Shown: positions 34,853-46,798, numbered from the stretch's first letter. The stretch: 64,000 bases of DNA from Acidobacteriota bacterium (GCA_018269075.1 JAFDVJ010000018.1:1-64000), one strand, 5' to 3'. The notes: generated from the sequence alone by a model not told the origin. Numbers and translations: made by a program.

Positions 34853-35422
34853 TTAAAGATTATGCAATTCTTCTATTTGTATTTCGGAATTTGTATAAAT
34901 ACAAATTTCGCCGGCAATTTTCAACGATTCCAGAGCGATCTCCCGAGCCCCCAATTCGGTATGTTTCATTAGAGCGCGGGCGGCCGAAAGCGCGTACATA
35001 CTACCGGAACCGATCGCCAAAAGACCGTCGTCGGAAGCGATCACGTCGCCCTTGCCGGAAATCAAAAACGAACCGGTCTTATCGGCGGTTATCAACAGGG
35101 CTTCGAGATTGCGAAGATATTTGTCGGTTCGCCAATCCTTGCTCAATTCGAGGGCGGCGCGTTCGAGCTGGCCCTGAAACTGATCGAGTTTGGCCTCGAA
35201 TTTTGTCAGGAGAGTAAATGCATCGGCGGTCGCGCCGGCAAAACCGACGAGCACCGAACCGTTTCTGATCTTCCGGATTTTACGGGCATTTCCCTTGATG
35301 ATCGTGTCTCCGAGGGTGACCTGCCCGTCACCGGCCATCGCGATTTGATGGTGGCGGCGAACCAGTAACACGGTGGTCGATCGAACCCGGATCGAATTTG
35401 GAAAATTAGGCATAAAAACCAA
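34853..35422 (-). CDS. hslV: ATP-dependent protease proteolytic subunit HslV, with N-terminal propeptide
   Basis: 189 residues. It forms the peptidase barrel with HslU. The conserved catalytic Thr comes after a 13-15 residue leader ending RVRS; mature HslV should start TTVLLVRR, as in other species where it follows the initiator Met directly. So the leader must be trimmed, or the true start is later. The fold shows [33 protein letters not shown] and ICIYTN near the end. ATGs at 35422 and 35413 both precede the leader, so the extension is in the sequence, not an artefact of choice. Confidence 0.96.
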   Translation of the reverse strand: MVFMPNFPNSIRVRSTTVLLVRRHHQIAMAGDGQVTLGDTIIKGNARKIRKIRNGSVLVGFAGATADAFTLLTKFEAKLDQFQGQLERAALELSKDWRTDKYLRNLEALLITADKTGSFLISGKGDVIASDDGLLAIGSGSMYALSAARALMKHTELGAREIALESLKIAGEICIYTNSEIQIEELHNL

Positions 35423-35491
35423 TCATAAAACGTAAAACTGAAATGCTCAAATTGACAGGCGCGGATGATTTATTCGAACATTGATAGGTTT

Positions 35492-36226
35492 ATGGCAAGA
35501 AAACCCGTGATCGGTATTTCGATGCGGCTCGAATTGGAAACCGACCGTTTTTATCTGGGCCGCGATTATAGTGAAGCGCTGGAAAGCCTCGGGGCGATTC
35601 CGCTTCATTTCAGTCTGATCCCGAATCCGCAATATCTTTCGGAAATAGTCCGGCGCACCGACGGTATTTTGCTGCCGGGCAGCGATACCGATGTCGATCC
35701 CTGGCTGTTCGGAGAGGAGCCCCGTCCGAATTTAAAGAAAATCGTGCCCGAAAAGGAAGCGACCGATCTGCTGGTTCTGGAAGAGGCCGAGAGAATGAAA
35801 AAGAATGTTCTCGGGATCTGTTTCGGGATGCAGATCCTGAATGTTTACCGGGGCGGAACATTATATCAGGATATCGAAAGCGATATTGAAAACTGTCTCA
35901 AGCACGAACAGGGCCGGCCGCTCGCCCGCGAGTCGCATTCGATCCGGCTTTTGGAAAACAGTCTGGTCAGTAAAATCGCCGGCGACGGTTTTGACAAATT
36001 ACGGGTCAATTCTCATCACCATCAATCGGTAAAAGCCGTCGGAAGCCACCTGCGGCCGACGGCCTGGGCGAAGGACGGCGTTGTCGAATGCATCGAAGAC
36101 ACGCGAGAGGATCGTTTCGTTTTGGGAGTTCAGTGGCATCCCGAACTGTCCTGGAAATGGGATCGTTTATCAAGGGGCATTTTTGAACATTTCATTGCGG
36201 CCTGCACGGCCGACGATAACAGATGA
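35492..36226 (+). CDS. Peptidase C26 / gamma-glutamyl hydrolase-like amidotransferase
   Basis: 244 residues from the ATG at 35492; ATG at 35465 is also possible and would add nine residues. A class I glutamine amidotransferase-fold hydrolase: LLPGSDTDVDP, nucleophile Cys in GICFGMQILNV, and the dyad His-Glu in GVQWHPELS. Relatives include PuuD and other gamma-glutamyl hydrolases. The stop overlaps the next start as ATGA. With NamZ next, it may cleave a gamma-linked peptide from wall fragments (inference). Confidence 0.88.
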   Translation: MARKPVIGISMRLELETDRFYLGRDYSEALESLGAIPLHFSLIPNPQYLSEIVRRTDGILLPGSDTDVDPWLFGEEPRPNLKKIVPEKEATDLLVLEEAERMKKNVLGICFGMQILNVYRGGTLYQDIESDIENCLKHEQGRPLARESHSIRLLENSLVSKIAGDGFDKLRVNSHHHQSVKAVGSHLRPTAWAKDGVVECIEDTREDRFVLGVQWHPELSWKWDRLSRGIFEHFIAACTADDNR

Positions 36227-37398
36227 AGAAGAACATTAGATTAGGTTTAGAGAAGATATTGAACGAGGAGATCGGCCTTCTGAAAGGGAAAAGAGTCGGT
36301 CTGATCTGCAATCAGGCGTCGGTCGATCACCGGTTCCGGCACGCCGCCGATTTGTTATTCGGCCATCCCGAAATCGATCTGACCACGCTTTTCGGGCCCC
36401 AGCACGGCATTCGCGGGGATGTCCAGGACAATATGATCGAGACCTCGCATGCCGTCGACAAGTACACTGATTTGCCGGTTTATTCGCTCTACAGCGAAAC
36501 GAGGGAGCCGACGGCCGAAATGTTCGGAAATCTGGACACCCTGGTTTTCGATCTGCAGGACGTCGGGTGCCGGGTTTACACCTTTATCTACACGATGGCG
36601 AATGCGATGCGGGCCTGCGCGAAATACGGAAAGGAATTCATCGTTCTGGACCGGCCGAACCCGATCGGGGGCACCCAGGTCGAGGGCAACATTCTCGAAC
36701 CGGGCCATGAATCCTTCGTCGGTCAATATCCGATTCCGATGCGGCACGGAATGACCGTCGGCGAGCTGGCGCGATTATTCAACGCCGAGTTCGGGATCGG
36801 CTGCGATTTGAAGGTGATCGGGATGGACAACTGGGCCCGGTCTGACTACTATGACGAAACCGACGGGCCGTGGGTGATGCCGTCGCCGAATATGCCGACC
36901 GTGCAGACGGCGGTGGTTTTTCCGGGCACGGTTTTTTTCGAAGGTACACAGGTTTCCGAAGGGCGCGGGACCACGCGGCCGTTTGAAACGGTCGGGGCGT
37001 CTTTTATCGATTCGCGGACCCTGAGCCGGGAACTGGCGCTGCTCGAACTGCCCGGCGTGATCTTTCGGGCGGTCGATTTCATCCCGACCTTTCAGAAACA
37101 GGCGGGACGGGGTTGCGGCGGCGTTTTCCTGCACGTTACCGACCGGCAGGAATTTTTACCCGTGCTGACCGGGCTGGCGCTGACGAAAACCATTTTCGAG
37201 CTTTATCCGGAGGAATTCAAATGGAAGATCCCGCCCTATGAATATGTGTTCGACCGCAATCCCTTCGACGTCATTGCCGGGTCCGGTGAAATTCGCGGAT
37301 TAATCGAAAAAAAGGCCTCTCCGGGCGAGTTGAAGGCGTTCTGCGCAGAGGGGGTCGAATCCTTTTCCGAAATGCGGAAATCGTATCTGCTTTATTGA
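36223..37398 (+). CDS. namZ: DUF1343 / NamZ-type exo-beta-N-acetylmuramidase
   Basis: 391 residues with the full DUF1343 pattern: RVGLICNQASVD, FGPQHGIRGD, LDTLVFDLQDVGCRVYTFI, DRPNPIGG, RHGMTVGELA and GRGTTRPFE. The first characterised member, NamZ, removes non-reducing terminal MurNAc from wall fragments (GH171; family knowledge), in muropeptide recycling. No signal peptide is evident here, so the substrate would be intracellular. ATGA overlap with the C26 gene couples the two. Confidence 0.92.
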   Translation: MKKNIRLGLEKILNEEIGLLKGKRVGLICNQASVDHRFRHAADLLFGHPEIDLTTLFGPQHGIRGDVQDNMIETSHAVDKYTDLPVYSLYSETREPTAEMFGNLDTLVFDLQDVGCRVYTFIYTMANAMRACAKYGKEFIVLDRPNPIGGTQVEGNILEPGHESFVGQYPIPMRHGMTVGELARLFNAEFGIGCDLKVIGMDNWARSDYYDETDGPWVMPSPNMPTVQTAVVFPGTVFFEGTQVSEGRGTTRPFETVGASFIDSRTLSRELALLELPGVIFRAVDFIPTFQKQAGRGCGGVFLHVTDRQEFLPVLTGLALTKTIFELYPEEFKWKIPPYEYVFDRNPFDVIAGSGEIRGLIEKKASPGELKAFCAEGVESFSEMRKSYLLY

Positions 37399-37504
37399 GA
37401 GCCCAATTTCCACCCGCATTTTCCGCCGGCTTATTTGATAAAGTTAAACGATTTTCTTAACGGTCGGGTTTTCGACAGGTAAGGTAAAAGGTTAAGATTT
37501 AGAA

Positions 37505-37885
37505 ATGGACAATACATTCGTCATCGGTTTGATTGGCTGGCTGTTTCCGGGCGGCGGCCATCTGGTTCAGAAGCGCTGGCTGCGGGGAACGGTTTTTGCC
37601 GCGGTTTTCTGGATTTTGTTGATCACGGCATTACTGAGCGGCGGGGCCTACTACCCCGGGTTCAGTTTTAAGGACGGTTCGCTCCTCTATTTGCTGAACG
37701 TTTTCGGCCGGCTCGGCAGCGGCATCGGCGCCGTCCTCGGCTATTTGAGCGGACTCGGGTCGGCCCAGAACGCGGCGGCCTGGGCGACTTTCGAATACGG
37801 GGGCCGGTTTCTGGAAGTGGCCGGTCTGCTCAATTATCTGGCCGTCATCGATGCGGTCGACATTCATTTAGGGAGAAAAAGATGA
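37505..37885 (+). CDS. Small membrane protein, DUF6677-like
   Basis: 126 residues with about three hydrophobic helices. The start GLIGWLFPGGGHLVQKRWLRG resembles a family of short inner-membrane proteins with a GWxxPGxGH motif. I cannot assign a function. Its stop overlaps the start of the next small gene as ATGA. The 106 bp before it show only a weak promoter-like region. Confidence 0.65.
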   Translation: MDNTFVIGLIGWLFPGGGHLVQKRWLRGTVFAAVFWILLITALLSGGAYYPGFSFKDGSLLYLLNVFGRLGSGIGAVLGYLSGLGSAQNAAAWATFEYGGRFLEVAGLLNYLAVIDAVDIHLGRKR

Positions 37886-38052
37886 TCCATTTCGGCTATC
37901 TGTTCGCGTTCGCGATCCTCGTTTCGGCGGCCTTCGGTGTCTTCGCCACGGGATCGACGAAAGACCGTCTGCTGTACGGGCTGAAGCTGTTCGCGCAATT
38001 CGTGGGAATCAGTCTGATCCTGGCCTGGGTGTTCTATTTCATTCCTTGGTAG
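37882..38052 (+). CDS. 56-residue membrane protein
   Basis: An ATG at 37882 overlaps the previous stop as ATGA, with GGGAG about 10 nt upstream, and ends at TAG 38050-38052, directly followed by recO. The product begins MIHFGYLFAFAILVSAAFGV and has a second hydrophobic stretch ending AWVFYFIPW. Two membrane helices with a short charged loop (STKDRL) are visible. The tight fit between neighbours is the main reason to believe it. Function unknown. Confidence 0.6.
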   Translation: MIHFGYLFAFAILVSAAFGVFATGSTKDRLLYGLKLFAQFVGISLILAWVFYFIPW

Positions 38053-38808
38053 ATGATGGGGTTGATTGATACGGAAGCTTTGGTGTTGAAAAGCTACAAT
38101 CTTTCCGAGGCCGATAAGATTGTCGTGTTTCTGACCCGCGAGCACGGTTTGATCCGGGGCGTGGCGAAGGGCGCACGGCGTTTGAAAAGCCGGTTCGGAG
38201 GCAGTCTCGAACCGTTTTCCATCGTTCAGCTGACGTATTTTCAAAAAGAGGAACGGGATCTCGTCTCGATCCGGAATTCGGAGATCATCAGATCGTTTTT
38301 CGAAAGCGCGGCCGACCCGGATATTTTCAACAAATTCGCCTATATCGTCGAATTGCTGAACGATTTCTCGCCGCCCGAGGATCCGAACGAAAGGCTCTAT
38401 CGAATGGCCCGGATCTGTCTGGAAACGACGGCCGGCGAACCTGCCCGGCTGACCCAGCTGGTTTTATATTTCGAACTGTGGCTGCTCAAGCTGAACGGCT
38501 TTCTGCCCGCCTGGGAAAACTGCGAGATCTGCAAGCGGCCGCTGGCCGACAATGAAAAAACCAACCTGCAGGCCAATTTTCAAATCGTCTGCCGGAATTG
38601 TCAGAAAACCCGGTCGAACCGGCAGATCGAAGGCGAAATGAGGGAAATCTACCGGGCGGCCCAAAGGGTTTCCCCGGCCCGGTTCCTGGAACTGACGGCC
38701 GGCCGTCTCGCCGAGGTCAGGGAATTGTCCGAAATCCTGAAAAAGCTGATCTCGAACATTCTGGGAAGGGAAACGATCGGCGAAAAACTTTTGTTGTCGA
38801 ACAAGTAG
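38053..38808 (+). CDS. recO: DNA repair protein RecO
   Basis: 251 residues. An OB-fold N-terminus (DTEALVLKSYNLSEADKIVVF, then GVAKGARRLKSRFGG) is followed by a helical region and a zinc finger (CEIC ... CRNC). It helps RecR and RecF load RecA on gapped DNA and anneals strands. The start abuts the previous stop (TAGATG). lptFG begins 6 bp after its stop. Confidence 0.95.
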   Translation: MMGLIDTEALVLKSYNLSEADKIVVFLTREHGLIRGVAKGARRLKSRFGGSLEPFSIVQLTYFQKEERDLVSIRNSEIIRSFFESAADPDIFNKFAYIVELLNDFSPPEDPNERLYRMARICLETTAGEPARLTQLVLYFELWLLKLNGFLPAWENCEICKRPLADNEKTNLQANFQIVCRNCQKTRSNRQIEGEMREIYRAAQRVSPARFLELTAGRLAEVRELSEILKKLISNILGRETIGEKLLLSNK

Positions 38809-38813
38809 AATCA

Positions 38814-41117
38814 ATGAAGAAATACGGCTGGCTGATATCGTCATATTTACTGCGGAATATAATGCCTTACTTTATCTTCACGTGGTTACTTCTGACCGTC
38901 ATCCTGTTCGTCCAGCAGGCCAGCCGCTATTCCGACATCTTCTTCAACGTCAACTTACCCAGCAAAATCATCTGGCAGCTGACCTTCGCGCTGATCCCGA
39001 ACGTCATCGCCTTCACGGCGCCGATGGCGATTCTGATCGGCGTCATCATCGGGCTCGCAAAGATGCTCGGCGACAGCGAACTGACCGCGATCCGAACGTT
39101 CGGGATCGGGAATCTGCAGATCACGCTGCCGATCCTGCTGCTCGGGCTGGCGCTGTCGATCTTTGCCTTTTTCATTAACTGGAAAGGGGTACCGTTCGCC
39201 TCGAACATCGTCCGCAAGATCGCGCTCGAGACCGCGCTTTACAAGCTTGAATCACCGATCGAGCCGGGAGTCTTCAACACCGAGATCGGCGGCTACACCA
39301 TCTACGTCAAAAACGGCGACATCCCGGAGGGCCGCTGGGAAAATATATTCATTTACAACGAGGATTCCAAAAACGGCCAACTGCGTCTGATAACGGCAAA
39401 AAACGGAAAGATCGATTCGACAATCGAAAACGGGACGGAAATGGCCGAACTCGTTCTCGGCGAAGCGGTTTCGACGACGATGCCGCTCGATCCGGAAAAC
39501 CTCGCGGGCGGGAAATTCTCGTCCGAAAACATCGGCGAGCTTCGACTTTCGATCAAGACCAAGCGGGGCGAAGTCGTCCAGAAACTGAGCGCCAACCAGG
39601 AAATGCCGGAAGAGCTCGGATTGGGCGATCTGGCCCGGCTCGCCGAATCCGTGGACGGCCGGGAACGGATCGAGGCCCAAATACTCTGGCAGCGGAAGCT
39701 GCTGCTGTCGATCACGCCGTTGATCTTCGCCGTCCTCGGGACGAGTCTGGTCCTGAGATTCAACCGCGGGGGCCGGGGCTTCGGCATCCTTCTGGCGCTC
39801 GTCAGCCTGATCAGCTACTACCTGCTGACCCTGCTCGGCGAGCAACTGGCCCGCACCGGCAGGGTCGGGATTCTCGCGGCCGGCCTCCTGCCGGTCGGGG
39901 CGAGCCTGCTGGCGATCGGCTGGTTTTCTTATTCCAACCGGTTTTTCAGGGGAAATCCGTTCGAGAGATTAGGGGCCTATCTTAATTTCGGCAGCTCGGA
40001 CGGGCAGAAAACGGGCGGGAGAAAGAACCTCTTTCTCGACCTGACGACCGGGATCAGGGACTTCGACGTCGTCGTCAATCTTTTCAAATATCTCCTGATG
40101 ACGCTCTGTTTTCTGACCGCGATCTATCTGATCTTCACGACCTTCGAGCTCTGGAAGTTCGCCGGACAGGCGCCGGACGGGGTCAGCCTTCTGGTCAAGT
40201 ACCTGTTTTATCTGATTCCCTTCATTTACCTGCAGCTGGCTCCGTCGGCGGTGATGATCGCGACGCTCGCGACCTTCGTCATCAAATCCAGACAAAACGA
40301 GATCGTCACCTGGACCGCGGCCGGGCAGAGCGTCTACCGGCTTTTGATGCCCTGTTTTGCGACGATGATCCTGCTCGGAGCGTTTAACTGGGGCGTTCAG
40401 GAGCTGGTGGCCCCGCGAACCAATCAGAAACAGGATACGATCCGCACCCAGATCCGCAACAAGGGCATCCTGGCCAGAAAGGAAGGGAAATACTGGGTGG
40501 CCAACGAAAACCGGATCTTTTCCTTCGAAAAGGTCGAAAAGGAATCCGGCTCGAACCAGCGGGTCGAAAACCTGACGGTGTTCGATTTCGATCCGGCCGG
40601 TCAGCGGCTGACCGCCGTTTACAAGGCTCCAACGGCCGTCTGGCAGTCCGACCGGATCATCCTCGGGCCGACCCGCAAATTCAGCTTCAACGAGGCCCGG
40701 ATCGAAAAAAACGAGTTGCCCTCGCTCGAGCTCGACGAAAAGGAAAACCCCTTCAACAATCTCAACCAGAAACCGAGCCATTTATCGGCCCGCGAAACGC
40801 GCGCCCAAATCTCCGAGGTCGAATCGGAAACCGAGGCCCGAACGCTCGAAATCGCGCTGCAGAAAAAATATTCGACCCCTTTTCTGCCGTTGATCATCGC
40901 GCTGTTCACGGCCCCGTTCGCGCTCTCGCTGAACCGCAAGGGCAAGGCCGTGACGGTCGGCTACGCGGTCGGTTTATGGCTCGTTTTTATGGGCATCTCG
41001 AACGGCTTCGAGCAGACCGGCCTGAACGGCAATTTATCGCCGGCGCTCGCCGTCTGGGGGCCTTTATTCCTTTTTTCGATGATCGGCGTCTGGTTGTTCT
41101 CGAAAGTCAAAACATAA
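38814..41117 (+). CDS. lptFG: Fused LptF-LptG lipopolysaccharide export permease
   Basis: 767 residues, about twice the length of one LptF or LptG (~360). Two tandem YjgP/YjgQ units are visible: the first from SSYLLRNIMPYFIFTWLLL (helices, ~250-residue periplasmic beta-jellyroll, helices to ~390), the second from ~425 (FKYLLMTLCFLTAIYLIF). The junction is around residues 380-425, with no stop or restart. The pair, with LptB, extracts LPS from the inner membrane. LptB and LptC are not in the window. The ATG at 38814 is just after recO. A terminator follows at 41128. Confidence 0.93.
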   Translation: MKKYGWLISSYLLRNIMPYFIFTWLLLTVILFVQQASRYSDIFFNVNLPSKIIWQLTFALIPNVIAFTAPMAILIGVIIGLAKMLGDSELTAIRTFGIGNLQITLPILLLGLALSIFAFFINWKGVPFASNIVRKIALETALYKLESPIEPGVFNTEIGGYTIYVKNGDIPEGRWENIFIYNEDSKNGQLRLITAKNGKIDSTIENGTEMAELVLGEAVSTTMPLDPENLAGGKFSSENIGELRLSIKTKRGEVVQKLSANQEMPEELGLGDLARLAESVDGRERIEAQILWQRKLLLSITPLIFAVLGTSLVLRFNRGGRGFGILLALVSLISYYLLTLLGEQLARTGRVGILAAGLLPVGASLLAIGWFSYSNRFFRGNPFERLGAYLNFGSSDGQKTGGRKNLFLDLTTGIRDFDVVVNLFKYLLMTLCFLTAIYLIFTTFELWKFAGQAPDGVSLLVKYLFYLIPFIYLQLAPSAVMIATLATFVIKSRQNEIVTWTAAGQSVYRLLMPCFATMILLGAFNWGVQELVAPRTNQKQDTIRTQIRNKGILARKEGKYWVANENRIFSFEKVEKESGSNQRVENLTVFDFDPAGQRLTAVYKAPTAVWQSDRIILGPTRKFSFNEARIEKNELPSLELDEKENPFNNLNQKPSHLSARETRAQISEVESETEARTLEIALQKKYSTPFLPLIIALFTAPFALSLNRKGKAVTVGYAVGLWLVFMGISNGFEQTGLNGNLSPALAVWGPLFLFSMIGVWLFSKVKT

Positions 41118-41127
41118 GCCCAAAAAA

Positions 41128-41155
41128 GAAAAAGCCGATTCGCATCGGCTTTTTC
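41128..41155. terminator. Bidirectional terminator between lptFG and ahcY
   Basis: AAAAAGCCGAT pairs with ATCGGCTTTTT around TCGC, with A and T tracts on both sides, so it can end both the plus-strand lptFG and the minus-strand ahcY transcripts. Confidence 0.85.
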
Positions 41156-41183
41156 TGACGGAATTCGAATCGCTTCGAAAGCT

Positions 41184-43695
<2,512 letters not shown>

Positions 43696-44052
43696 AGTTA
43701 GAAAGCTCCTTATAAAGAGAAAGATAATTATTCGGGTAGAATAACAAAAGGGAAATTTTATCTTTTTACGCCCGAAGTGTCAAAGGAGGCCTGCCGCGCG
43801 GGCGGCGGCCTTCCCGGCAGCGGGCCGGAAAAAGCCGAAAATTTACACGGTCGTTGCGAAAATTTTCTCGTAATTGGTTGAAAAATAGATTTTTGGGCGA
43901 ATTTTGAGGGAAAAAGTGCGGCACGGTCGTTGCTTTGCGGTTATCATCGGCGGATTGCAATTTTTGAGACTGTTGGGGGGGAGAAAACACTTCGCCGGCG
44001 ATTCGACGGCTCGAAAAATCAGAAAAAAAATCGATGAGAGGTTCTGCTTTAT
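43696..44052. other. Intergenic region between metK and formate dehydrogenase
   Basis: 357 bases with no plausible gene. CACGGTCGTTGC occurs twice (43847-43858 and 43922-43933) in direct orientation. The rest presumably holds the divergent promoters of metK and the dehydrogenase. No riboswitch, terminator or repeat family was recognised. Confidence 0.5.
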
Positions 44053-46731
44053 ATGGTGCGGGCAAAGTTTAACGGCACGGAGATGAGTTTCAACGCGGGC
44101 ATCAGCATTCTGGCGGCCGCCCGGGAAGCGGGTCTGGAAATACCGACGATCTGTAACGACGAGCGGCTGAAGGCGGTCGGGGCCTGCCGGCTCTGTCTGG
44201 TCGGAATCAGGGGCGAAAAACAGCTCGCGATGAGCTGCACCCGGACGCTCGAGGACGGAATGGAAATCGAAACGCATTCCGCGGAAATCGAGCGGGCCCG
44301 CCGGATGAATCTCCGGATGCTCGCGAAAAACTATCCGTACGACGCGGTCTCCCGGTTTCCCGACAAGGACTTTCACCGGCTCACCCTGAAATACGGGCTC
44401 AAACGCGAGGATTTCGCCGATTTCGATCATCAGGCCCAGATCGATCGGTCGCACGTCTATATGGACGTCGATATGACGCGCTGCATCAACTGCTACAAAT
44501 GCCGCCGGATCTGCGACGAAGTGCAGGGACAGTTCGTCTGGCGGGCCGCCGGCCGCGGCGCCGCAACCCGGATCGTCCCCGAAATGTTCGACGCCTTCGC
44601 CAAAAGCGGCTGCGTCAGCTGCGGGGCCTGCGCCGACGTCTGCCCGACCGGCGCGATCGAGGATAAGAAATACGTTCAATACGGGGAGCCCGCGGCCTGG
44701 ACGAAAACGGTCTGCCCCTACTGCGGAACCGGCTGCGAAATGAATGTCGGGACAAGCCACGGAAGAATCGTGCAGATCCGTCCCGTCCGCGAGTCGCCGG
44801 TCAACCACGGGCATCTCTGCGTCAAGGGCCGTTACGCCTTCGATTTCGTTCATTCCGACGACCGGGTGACCGAGCCGATGATCCGCGAAAACGGCGACTG
44901 GCGAAAGGTCGACTGGGCAACGGCTTTCCGGTACACGGCGGACCGGCTGGGCGCGATCGTCAGCCGAAACGGGGCCGACAGCGCGGCCGTTCTGGGGTCG
45001 GCGCGGGCGACCAACGAGGAAAACTATCTCGCCCAGAAATTCGCCCGGGTCTGTCTGGAAACGAACAACGTCGACAACTGCGCGCGGGTCTGCCACACGC
45101 CCTCGGCGGCGGCCCTCAAACTGATGCTCAGCACCGGGGCGGCGACCAATTCCTTCCGCGACATCGAAAGAGCGGAAACGATTATGATATGCGGCGCCAA
45201 TCCGACCGAGAACCACCCGATTCTGGGGGCCCGCATCAAACAGGCGGTTTTGCGGAACAAGACCCGGCTGATCGTCATCGATCCGCGGCGGATCGAGCTG
45301 GCCCGCTATGCCGACGTTCACCTGCAGCTCAAGCCGGGGACGAACATCGCGCTGTTGAATTCGATCGCCTGCGCGATTTTCGAGGAGGAGCTGGTCGATC
45401 ACGAATTCATCGCGGCGAGAGTCGAGGACTTCGACAAATACCGCGAGTTCATCGCCGAGTTTCAGCCGGAAAAGATGGCCGACATCTGCGGAGTAAAAGC
45501 CGGGGCGATCCGCGAGGCGGCCCGGCTTTACGCTTCCTCGAAGCCCTCGATGTGCGTCCACGGACTCGGCACGACCGAGCATACGCAGGGAACCGAGGGC
45601 GTGATGTGTCTGGTCAACCTGGCGCTGATTACGGGCAACCTGGGCAAGCCGGGAACCGGCGTCAATCCGTTGAGAGGCCAGAACAACGTCCAGGGGGCGG
45701 CGCAGATGGGCTGCGACCCGGGAATTCTGACGGGCAGCATCGCGGTCGAGGAGGGCCGCGCGCTGTTCGAAAGCGTCTGGGGCCGGGAACTGCCGAGAAC
45801 CAAGGGATTGAGCCAGCTCCAGATGATGGACGCCGCCCGCGACGTGCGGTTGAAAGCCCTCTGGACGATCGGCTACGACGTCTTTCTGACGAACGCCAAC
45901 GCCGCCGCGACCGAACGCGCGCTCGGCAACCTCGAACTCGTCATCGTTCAGGATATGTTTCTCAACGAAACGGCGAAGAAATTCGGACACGTCTTTCTGC
46001 CGGCCGCTTCGTCGTTCGAAAAGGACGGGACCTTTATGAACGGCGAGCGAAGGATCTCGCGGGTCCGCAAGGCGATCGAGCCGCTCGGCGATTCGAAAAG
46101 CGACTGGGAGATCATCTGCGGCGTGGCCGCGGCGATGGGCCACGGGCAGTATTTCAGTTTCCGGAGCGCCGAGGAGATCTGGAACGAGATCCGGCTGGTC
46201 TGGCCGGGCAGTTACGGCATCACCTACGAACGGATCGAAGACCGCGGGCTGCAGTGGAACTGCCCCGATCTCGATCATCCGGGCACCGAGATCCTGCACG
46301 GCGAAAAATTCGGGCGGGAAACAAAAGCATCGCTCAAACGGATCCGCTACAATCCGACTTTCGAGAAAACCAGCCCGGATTTTCCGCTGCTGCTCAACAC
46401 CGGCCGGACGCTTTACCAGTTCAATGCCGGGACGATGACCCTGCGGACGAAAAACAGGGAACTGCGGCCTTTCGATCTGCTCTCGATCTCGCCGGCGGAC
46501 GCCGCCCGGCTGAATATCGCCGACTCGGAAGTGGTCCGCGTGAAAAGCCTTTACGGCGAGGTCGAGATGCCGGTCGAGATCACCGACAAAGTGACGGCCG
46601 GCGAGCTTTTCGCGACATTTCACAACCCGGAGATCTTTCTCAACCGGATCACGAGTCCGAACCGCGATCGTTTCGTGCAGACCCCGGAATACAAAGTGAC
46701 GGCGGTCCGGGTGGAAAAAATCGGCGTTTGA
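44053..46731 (+). CDS. fdhA: Formate dehydrogenase alpha subunit, Cys type, with NuoG-like ferredoxin head
   Basis: 892 residues. N-terminus: [2Fe-2S] domain (C34, C45, C48, C62). Two [4Fe-4S] sets follow (CINCYKCRRIC and CVSCGACADVC, ~144-198), then the catalytic cluster (CPYCGTGC, ~221) and the Mo/W-bis-MGD domains. The metal ligand is C347 in CARVCHTPS, with His348, the Cys counterpart of selenocysteine enzymes. The region ~90-110 (YPYDAVSRFPDKDFHRL) stands where NuoG-type proteins have the His-Cys3 cluster, so that cluster is absent. It oxidises formate or, in reverse, reduces CO2, probably in the cytoplasm; no Tat signal. No beta/gamma subunit, FdhD or Hyc-like gene lies nearby. Confidence 0.93.
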   Translation: MVRAKFNGTEMSFNAGISILAAAREAGLEIPTICNDERLKAVGACRLCLVGIRGEKQLAMSCTRTLEDGMEIETHSAEIERARRMNLRMLAKNYPYDAVSRFPDKDFHRLTLKYGLKREDFADFDHQAQIDRSHVYMDVDMTRCINCYKCRRICDEVQGQFVWRAAGRGAATRIVPEMFDAFAKSGCVSCGACADVCPTGAIEDKKYVQYGEPAAWTKTVCPYCGTGCEMNVGTSHGRIVQIRPVRESPVNHGHLCVKGRYAFDFVHSDDRVTEPMIRENGDWRKVDWATAFRYTADRLGAIVSRNGADSAAVLGSARATNEENYLAQKFARVCLETNNVDNCARVCHTPSAAALKLMLSTGAATNSFRDIERAETIMICGANPTENHPILGARIKQAVLRNKTRLIVIDPRRIELARYADVHLQLKPGTNIALLNSIACAIFEEELVDHEFIAARVEDFDKYREFIAEFQPEKMADICGVKAGAIREAARLYASSKPSMCVHGLGTTEHTQGTEGVMCLVNLALITGNLGKPGTGVNPLRGQNNVQGAAQMGCDPGILTGSIAVEEGRALFESVWGRELPRTKGLSQLQMMDAARDVRLKALWTIGYDVFLTNANAAATERALGNLELVIVQDMFLNETAKKFGHVFLPAASSFEKDGTFMNGERRISRVRKAIEPLGDSKSDWEIICGVAAAMGHGQYFSFRSAEEIWNEIRLVWPGSYGITYERIEDRGLQWNCPDLDHPGTEILHGEKFGRETKASLKRIRYNPTFEKTSPDFPLLLNTGRTLYQFNAGTMTLRTKNRELRPFDLLSISPADAARLNIADSEVVRVKSLYGEVEMPVEITDKVTAGELFATFHNPEIFLNRITSPNRDRFVQTPEYKVTAVRVEKIGV

Positions 46732-46798
46732 TGGAACAATGGTAACCAACGGAAAATTAGCGAATTTTGTCTCCCGATCGTAGCGCCGAGGCGAGAAG

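Noticed and set aside
43696-43760. SAM riboswitch in front of metK
   Set aside because: The leader is short and lacks the P1 to P4 stems and conserved cores; only a normal ribosome site is present.
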